NCBI RefSeq assembly: GCF_019904175.1 | Contig: NZ_CP061913.1 | Span: 806,001 to 870,000, forward strand | Direction of reading: 5' to 3' | DNA from: Dactylosporangium vinaceum | GTDB taxonomy: Bacteria; Actinomycetota; Actinomycetes; Mycobacteriales; Micromonosporaceae | Length of the DNA: 64,000 bases | Shown here: positions 58,637 to 64,000 of the stretch, piece by piece | How the letters are laid out: each line of letters begins with the position of its first letter | Numbering within the stretch: position 1 is the first letter of the stretch | Program-made: the position numbers and the translations under genes | Notes under the pieces: model-generated | The model's database searches: none | The model's input: only the letters and a program-made list of their open reading frames with translations | Told to the model about the DNA's origin: nothing

Positions 58637-59125
58637 ATGGACGCGCTTGTCGAGGAGGCGGCCAAGAAGGCCGCGGTCGCCTGGGTGGCCGTCGACGGCC
58701 GCCCCGCCACGCTCGTCTGGTGCGCCTGGCTTGGCGGCGCGCTGCTCGTGGTCACCGGCGAGGGCGAGCAGGCGGTCCCGGCCCTGGCCGAGGCCACGAC
58801 CGCCGAGGTGAGCCTGCGCGGCGATCACGGCGGCCGGATCGTCACGTTCCCGGCCGAGGTCACGCGCATCGCGCCCGGCGACGAGGCCTGGACCGAGCTG
58901 GTGCCCCAATTGGCCGCCAAGCGCCTCAACGCGGCCGGCGGAGCCGAGGAGCTCACCCGGGTCTGGTCCGAGTGCTGCGTGGTCAGCCGCCTCACGCCCG
59001 CCGGCGCCTCCGCCGGCCTCCCCGACGACGCCCAGGCCGCCCCGCCCCGCCCGACCGCGGCCACCCGCCTGCCCCGCCGCCCGTTCCGCCTGCACAAGGT
59101 CCGCGGGGCGACGAAGCACCGCTAG
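58637..59125 (+). CDS. Conserved protein, possibly split-barrel flavin-binding-like
   Basis: 162 residues beginning MDALVEEAAKKAAVAWVAVD. Alternating strands (PATLVWCAWLGGALLVVTGE, ISLRGDHGG-like VSLRGDHGGRIVTFPAEV) recall the FMN-binding split-barrel fold, but no diagnostic motif is clear. The C-terminus is Pro/Arg-rich and basic. No signal or membrane segment. No assured function. Confidence 0.65.
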   Translation: MDALVEEAAKKAAVAWVAVDGRPATLVWCAWLGGALLVVTGEGEQAVPALAEATTAEVSLRGDHGGRIVTFPAEVTRIAPGDEAWTELVPQLAAKRLNAAGGAEELTRVWSECCVVSRLTPAGASAGLPDDAQAAPPRPTAATRLPRRPFRLHKVRGATKHR

Positions 59126-59152
59126 GCCGTCACGGCGGGCCGGCGGGAGGCG

Positions 59153-59998
59153 TCACCCCAGCCCCACCGCGTCCAGGCTGGCCTCCCACAGGCGACCGGC
59201 CAGAGCCGGATCATCGGTCACCCGGTTGGGCCGGATCAGCCGGCGATCCATGTAGTAGCCGCCCGACGTCAACTGCGACGGGGGCGTGGCCGCCAGCCAC
59301 ACCAGTGTCTCCGCCCCCTTCTCCGGGCTGCGGGCGAACGGCGCCAGCTTCGCCGCCACGTGCACGCCGACCGACGCGCCGAAGCGGCTGCGGACGAAGC
59401 CCGGGTGGTACGACGCCGACATGATGTCCGGCCACCGGCGGGCGGCCTCGGCCGCGAAGAGGATGTTGGCCTGCTTGGCCGAGCCGTACATCCGCCACGC
59501 CCCCCGCCGCCGGGCCCCGCGCAGATCCGCCGGGTCGAGCACGCCCATCGCGTGCGCCCCGGAGGCGGTGCTGATGATCCGGCCGCCGCGCAGCTGCTCG
59601 CGCAGCAGGTTGCTGAGCAGGAACGCGGCCAGGTGGTTCGTCTGCAGCGTCGCCTCGAACCCGTCGGCCGTCACGTGGTGGCCGCGGATCATGCCGCCCG
59701 CGTTGTTCGCGAGCACGTCGATGCGCTGGTAGCGCTGGCGCAGATGGTCCACCAGCACGTGCACGTCCTCGAGCTTCGCGAAGTCGCTGCGGTACGCGGG
59801 CACCGGGCGGCCGTTGGCGGCGCCCGAGACCGCCGACACCGCGGCCTCCAGGCGGGCTGGGTTGCGGCCCACGAGCACGGTGTTGGCGCCGCGGCGGGCC
59901 ATGCCGATCGCCGCCGCCAGGCCGATGCCGGAGCTGGCGCCGGTGACGACGACCGTACGGCCGGTGAGATCTCCCACAGGGGGATTCTGTGTGCTCAC
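59153..59998 (-). CDS. Short-chain dehydrogenase/reductase
   Basis: 281 residues, WW-domain-oxidoreductase/retinol-dehydrogenase-like SDR. NADP motif VVVTGASSGIGLAAA, NNAGG, catalytic Ser in ISTASGAHAMG and Tyr/Lys in MYGSAKQAN. YHPGFVRSRFG follows the active site. Substrate unknown. GTG 59998 has TAACCT (60005-60010) 6 nt upstream and no ribosome site, a leaderless-type start. Confidence 0.92.
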   Translation of the reverse strand: MSTQNPPVGDLTGRTVVVTGASSGIGLAAAIGMARRGANTVLVGRNPARLEAAVSAVSGAANGRPVPAYRSDFAKLEDVHVLVDHLRQRYQRIDVLANNAGGMIRGHHVTADGFEATLQTNHLAAFLLSNLLREQLRGGRIISTASGAHAMGVLDPADLRGARRRGAWRMYGSAKQANILFAAEAARRWPDIMSASYHPGFVRSRFGASVGVHVAAKLAPFARSPEKGAETLVWLAATPPSQLTSGGYYMDRRLIRPNRVTDDPALAGRLWEASLDAVGLG

Positions 59999-60049
59999 GC
60001 GTCGAGGTTACCGTCAGGTAGCCGCCTGAATAGCCCTTGAGGAGCCTGA

Positions 60050-60991
60050 ATGAGACCGCGCCGCTCATGTCTCGCCGTGCCCGGGTCGAGCGTGAAGATG
60101 CTCGGCAAGGCCCAGGGGCTCCCGGCTGACCAGGTGTTCCTGGACCTGGAGGACGCGGTCGCGCCGCTGGCCAAGCCCGAGGCGCGCAAGAACATCGTGG
60201 CCGCGCTGAACGACGGGGACTGGGCCGGCAAGACGCGTGTCGTGCGGGTCAACGACCTGACCACCCCGTGGACGTACCGCGACGTCATCGAGGTCGTCGA
60301 GGGGGCCGGCGACAACCTCGACTGCATCATGTTGCCGAAGGTGCAGAGCGCGGCGCAGATCGAGTGGCTGGACCTGACGCTCACCCAGATCGAGAAGACG
60401 ATCGGGCTGGAGGTCGGCCGGATCGGCATCGAGGCCCAGATCGAGAACGCCGCCGGCCTGGTGAACGTCGACGCGATCGCCGCGGCCAGCCGGCGGATCG
60501 AGACGATCATCTTCGGGCCGGCCGACTTCATGGCCTCGATCAACATGAGGTCCCTGGTCGTCGGCGGCCTCATCCCCGGGTATCCGGGTGACCCTTACCA
60601 CTACATCCTCATGCGCATCCTCATGGCCGCGCGCATGCACGACCTCCAGGCGATCGACGGCCCGTTCCTGCAGATCCGCGACGTCGACGCCTTCCGCGAG
60701 GTGGCCGGCCGCAGCGCGGCGCTGGGCTTCGACGGCAAGTGGGTGCTGCACCCCGGTCAGATCGAAGCCGCCAACGAGGTGTACTCCCCGGCGCAGGACG
60801 ACTACGACCACGCCGAGCTGATCCTGGACGCCTACGACCACGCCACGTCCGAGGAGGGCGGCCGCCTCGGCGCGGTCATGCTCGGCGACGAGATGATCGA
60901 CGAGGCGTCGCGCAAGATGGCGCTCGTCATCGCGGCGAAGGGCCGGGCGGCCGGGATGAATCGCACGTCGGTGTTCACCCCGCCGAACTGA
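60050..60991 (+). CDS. HpcH/HpaI-family CoA lyase (CitE / malyl-CoA lyase-like)
   Basis: 313 residues, TIM barrel. [31 protein letters not shown] (metal-binding acid), [48 protein letters not shown] (metal Glu), [14 protein letters not shown] and [17 protein letters not shown]. The sequence resembles L-malyl-CoA/beta-methylmalyl-CoA lyases and the CitE-like proteins that cleave (3S)-malyl- or citramalyl-CoA. No ethylmalonyl-CoA pathway partner is adjacent. GAGG precedes the ATG. Confidence 0.9.
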   Translation: MRPRRSCLAVPGSSVKMLGKAQGLPADQVFLDLEDAVAPLAKPEARKNIVAALNDGDWAGKTRVVRVNDLTTPWTYRDVIEVVEGAGDNLDCIMLPKVQSAAQIEWLDLTLTQIEKTIGLEVGRIGIEAQIENAAGLVNVDAIAAASRRIETIIFGPADFMASINMRSLVVGGLIPGYPGDPYHYILMRILMAARMHDLQAIDGPFLQIRDVDAFREVAGRSAALGFDGKWVLHPGQIEAANEVYSPAQDDYDHAELILDAYDHATSEEGGRLGAVMLGDEMIDEASRKMALVIAAKGRAAGMNRTSVFTPPN

Positions 60992-61043
60992 GAAACGCGC
61001 GTCGCATTGCCCGCCGGTGTGTCCGGCAGGCAGGATTTGCCCT

Positions 61044-61955
<912 letters not shown>

Positions 61956-62001
61956 CGTGACGGTCAGCGAATCATCAGGTTGCCTGGCTATCTTTGGCCG
62001 C

Positions 62002-62712
62002 ATGGGGGCTCGTCCGGCTGACTACGCGGTGCTGCTCGCGCCGCCGGCCGTCGTGGCGGCGGCCGTCGACATCGTGCTGATCGCCGACGAGCCCGAGGCC
62101 TTCCTGCCGCTCCTGCTGATCCTCCAGCCGCTCACGGTCCTCGGGATCGTCGTCGGGCTCGTCCAGCTGACGCGGAGCACGCGCGGACCTTCGACTTTCA
62201 CGCTCCGGGTGTACCGCGGGGAGCCGGCGTTCGCCGCGCTGCCCGCCTTCCGCCCCCAGTGTGTCTTCAACGGGCTCCTCAGCGCCGCCCTCGTCCTCAT
62301 GGCGCTCAACGGGCTGCGGGTCGCCGGCCGGATCGTCCCGACGATGGCCTGGGCGATCCTGCTCGTCAACGGCTGCACCGTCCTGCTGCTGCTGTTCCGC
62401 ATGATCCGCAGTGGCCCGCTGCTCCTGACGGCCGACGGCCTCGCGATCGACGGCGGCCGCAGCTTCGTGCCGTGGGCGGCGCTCGGCCCGGGCCCGGACG
62501 GCTCCCAGTGGGTGATCGCCCACCCGGAGATGGTCGAGGGCCGCCCGGTCAAGCGCTTCCAGCCCGGCCAGGACGTGCCGCTCGACGTCTCCCTGTGGTT
62601 CCTCTACCGCACCATGTACACCTACATGCAGCATCCGGAGCAGCGCCCGGCTATCGGCTCCGCGCAGGAGCTCGAGCGCCTCCGCGGCACGCTGGCCCGC
62701 CAGGTCACCTGA
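62002..62712 (+). CDS. Membrane protein of unknown function with a C-terminal soluble domain
   Basis: 236 residues, four hydrophobic segments between ~5 and ~130 (YAVLLAPPAVVAAAVDIVLI, FLPLLLILQPLTVLGIVVGL, VFNGLLSAALVLMALNGL, IVPTMAWAILLVNGCTVLLLL). A soluble C-terminal region (SGPLLLTADGLAIDGGRSFVPWAALGPG) reads like a PH-like YcxB/YdbS fold. TATCTT (61989-61994) is 7 nt before the ATG. It resembles the next gene in layout and is probably a paralogue. Confidence 0.75.
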   Translation: MGARPADYAVLLAPPAVVAAAVDIVLIADEPEAFLPLLLILQPLTVLGIVVGLVQLTRSTRGPSTFTLRVYRGEPAFAALPAFRPQCVFNGLLSAALVLMALNGLRVAGRIVPTMAWAILLVNGCTVLLLLFRMIRSGPLLLTADGLAIDGGRSFVPWAALGPGPDGSQWVIAHPEMVEGRPVKRFQPGQDVPLDVSLWFLYRTMYTYMQHPEQRPAIGSAQELERLRGTLARQVT

Positions 62713-62754
62713 TTACCCGACGCGTCGCCGCGGTCGCGTTCCTAGCATTGAGGG

Positions 62755-63444
62755 ATGCGCGCGACAGCCCTGATCGTGGTGCCGCCACTGCTGGTCGCCG
62801 TGGCCGCCGCACTCATGCCCGGCTATGTCGTGTTCACCCTCGCCGCCCTGGCGATCATCACCCTCGGCCACCTCCTGTTCGGCCGCCGCCGCGGCGACGA
62901 ACCACCGGCCCGCCCCGCATGGGAGTTCTTCGCCCCGGCCGATCTGCTCGCGGCCCGCGCCGGCACCGCGTTCGCCACGGCCGTGACCTGGGTGGGCACG
63001 ATCATCCTGAGCACCGAGAGCCGCATCTGGTCCGCCTTCGCCGTAGTGGTGGCCGCCTTGCCGGTCGCCGTGGGCGTCCAGCTGCTCGTCCGGCTGCGCC
63101 GCGGCGGCTCGGTGGTGCGGTTGACCCCGTCCGGTGTCGAGGTGCGCGGGCGGATGTACCCCTGGGAGCGCATCACCACCGTGGAGCTCAACGGCGACCG
63201 GGCCGTCCCGCGCCTGGACCTGTTCCTGACCGCCCGCCGCGCCCCGGTCCAGGTCCGCCCCGAGGGCATCGACGCCAGCCTGCTCTTCCTGGTCGACCTG
63301 CTCGGCTACTACCAGTCCCATCCCCGCTCCCGCGGCGCGATCGGCACGCCCCCGGAGGCCGAACGGATCTACGGCCTGCTCCTGAACGCCCGCCTGGCCG
63401 CCGGCCTGCGGGGAGGCCCGCGGCCGATCCTGATCGCGAGCTAG
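62755..63444 (+). CDS. Membrane protein of unknown function, paralogue-like to its neighbour
   Basis: 229 residues. Two N-terminal hydrophobic segments (ALIVVPPLLVAVAAALMPG, VVFTLAALAIITLGHLLFG), two more at ~75-110, then a soluble domain GSVVRLTPSGVEVRGRMYPWERITTVELNGDR, a PH-like membrane-protein pattern (strand-turn with WERITxV). TAGCAT at 62743-62748 lies 6 nt before the ATG. Confidence 0.75.
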   Translation: MRATALIVVPPLLVAVAAALMPGYVVFTLAALAIITLGHLLFGRRRGDEPPARPAWEFFAPADLLAARAGTAFATAVTWVGTIILSTESRIWSAFAVVVAALPVAVGVQLLVRLRRGGSVVRLTPSGVEVRGRMYPWERITTVELNGDRAVPRLDLFLTARRAPVQVRPEGIDASLLFLVDLLGYYQSHPRSRGAIGTPPEAERIYGLLLNARLAAGLRGGPRPILIAS

Positions 63445-63453
63445 CGTTGGGGC

Positions 63454-63873
63454 ATGCGCACAGCCGAACAGATCCTGCGTGAGGCCCGGACGATCGCCGT
63501 CGTCGGCGCCTCCCGGAGCCGCGCGAAGACCGCCCACGCGGTGCCGCTGCAGATCCAGCGCCACGGCTGGCGGATCATCCCCGTGAACCCGTACGCGGAC
63601 GAGATCTTCGGTGAGCGCGCCTACCCGACCCTGGCCGCGATCCCGTTCCCGGTCGACCTGGTCAACGTCTTCCGCCCCTCCGCCGACGCCACCCAGGTCG
63701 TCAAGGACGCCCTGGCCATCGGCGCCCCCGCGATCTGGCTGCAGCAGGACATCCACAGCCCCGAGGGCCGGGCCCTGGCCGAAGCGGCCGGCGTCGACTA
63801 CCTCGAGAACACCTGCATCGCCGTGGTCCGCGCGGTCCACGCGCTCGATGCCCCCGGCCCCGCCGCCGGCTGA
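63454..63873 (+). CDS. CoA-binding protein (YccU-like)
   Basis: 139 residues. The Rossmann-like CoA_binding_2 domain has TIAVVGASRSRAKTAHAVP, WRIIPVNPYADEIFGERAYPTLAAI, DLVNVFRPSADATQVVKDAL and IWLQQDIHSPEGRALAEAAGVDYLENTCIAV. It binds CoA or acyl-CoA; cellular role not established. TAGCGT at 63442-63447 is 6 nt upstream of the ATG and overlaps the stop of the gene before. Confidence 0.9.
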   Translation: MRTAEQILREARTIAVVGASRSRAKTAHAVPLQIQRHGWRIIPVNPYADEIFGERAYPTLAAIPFPVDLVNVFRPSADATQVVKDALAIGAPAIWLQQDIHSPEGRALAEAAGVDYLENTCIAVVRAVHALDAPGPAAG

Positions 63874-63898
63874 ACGGGCCGCCGGCCGGTCCGCTCGC

Positions 63899-64000
63899 TC
63901 AGCGGATGCCGTACTCCCGCAGCAGTCCCCGGCTGATGATCGTCTTCTGGATCTCCGAGGTGCCCTCGCCGATGAGCAGGAAGGGGGCTTCCCGCATCAG
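63899..64000 (-). CDS. Acyl-CoA dehydrogenase, C-terminal end only
   Basis: The last 33 codons of a gene that enters from the right edge. They encode MREAPFLLIGEGTSEIQKTI followed by ISRGLLREYGIR and a stop. GEGTSEIQ is the FAD/CoA-proximal C-terminal signature of acyl-CoA dehydrogenases (flavin-dependent alpha,beta-desaturation of acyl-CoA). Subfamily cannot be judged from this fragment. Confidence 0.9.
   Translation of the reverse strand: MMREAPFLLIGEGTSEIQKTIISRGLLREYGIR

Overview
The window is high-GC actinobacterial chromosome with dense gene packing, many 4-bp ATGA/GTGA start-stop overlaps and frequent GTG starts. Gene content and order point to a filamentous actinomycete, most likely of the Micromonosporaceae (Actinoplanes/Micromonospora type): a BldN-like sigma factor, a rex-hemACDB operon, the FolP2/DivIVA/Tag/DUF3117 group, and the methyltransferase/HtrA/TatB/Mrp group. 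I see no rRNA, tRNA, insertion sequence, integrase or CRISPR array. This is core chromosome with accessory islands inserted in it.

Layout. (1) 1-5260: the truncated N-terminus of a BldN-type ECF sigma factor, an acyl-CoA ligase, a glutaredoxin-like protein, a HAD hydrolase, and a convergent two-component system. (2) 5526-11187: a Rex operator, rex, hemA, hemC, a cobA-hemD fusion and hemB, all tightly coupled and closed by a strong hairpin. Rex senses NADH/NAD+, so tetrapyrrole synthesis is tied to redox state. (3) 11373-19410: an exopolysaccharide locus. It holds a UDP-sugar 4-epimerase, a secreted Agd3-like deacetylase, a PelF-like glycosyltransferase, two tandem 30-residue mini-ORFs, a PelG-like 12-segment membrane protein, a spherulin-4/Sph3-like (GH135) protein, a repeat ORF and a GH114 lipoprotein. 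This is almost the gene set of the fungal galactosaminogalactan cluster combined with a bacterial Pel-like synthase and exporter, and it is the most interesting system in the window. (4) 19565-26506: a TetR regulator, two large secreted multidomain carbohydrate proteins with a shared CBM6-ricin tail, and a DUF3152 lipoprotein. (5) 26507-28777: a GNAT protein and about 950 bp of C-rich repeat DNA.

(6) 28778-38162: a lytic-transglycosylase-like protein, a zinc-ribbon protein, a cyclase/NB-ARC/TPR signalling protein, the tag-SRPBCC-DivIVA/folP2 group, an orphan nuoA and a surface protein. (7) 38332-42956: korAB, pepA and the 55-residue DUF3117 protein. (8) 43128-47774: PaaX with an enoyl-CoA hydratase, then a DUF1800/DUF1501 pair carrying a Tat signal. 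(9) 47825-55442: an AlkA-like glycosylase, an O-methyltransferase, htrA, tatB, a repeat-rich gap, mrp, DUF1003 and an MgtE-N/CBS protein. The sigE-rseA pair usually found before htrA is absent. (10) 55523-64000: mostly single metabolic genes (PhzF, EamA, HAD-AMMECR1, SDRs, a CitE/Mcl-like lyase, two paralogous membrane proteins, a CoA-binding protein) and the C-terminus of an acyl-CoA dehydrogenase.

One pattern runs through the whole window: at least a dozen start codons have a TANNNT hexamer 6-7 nt upstream and no Shine-Dalgarno sequence, which is the signature of leaderless transcripts. Family assignments come from reading motifs in the translations. No database search was run.
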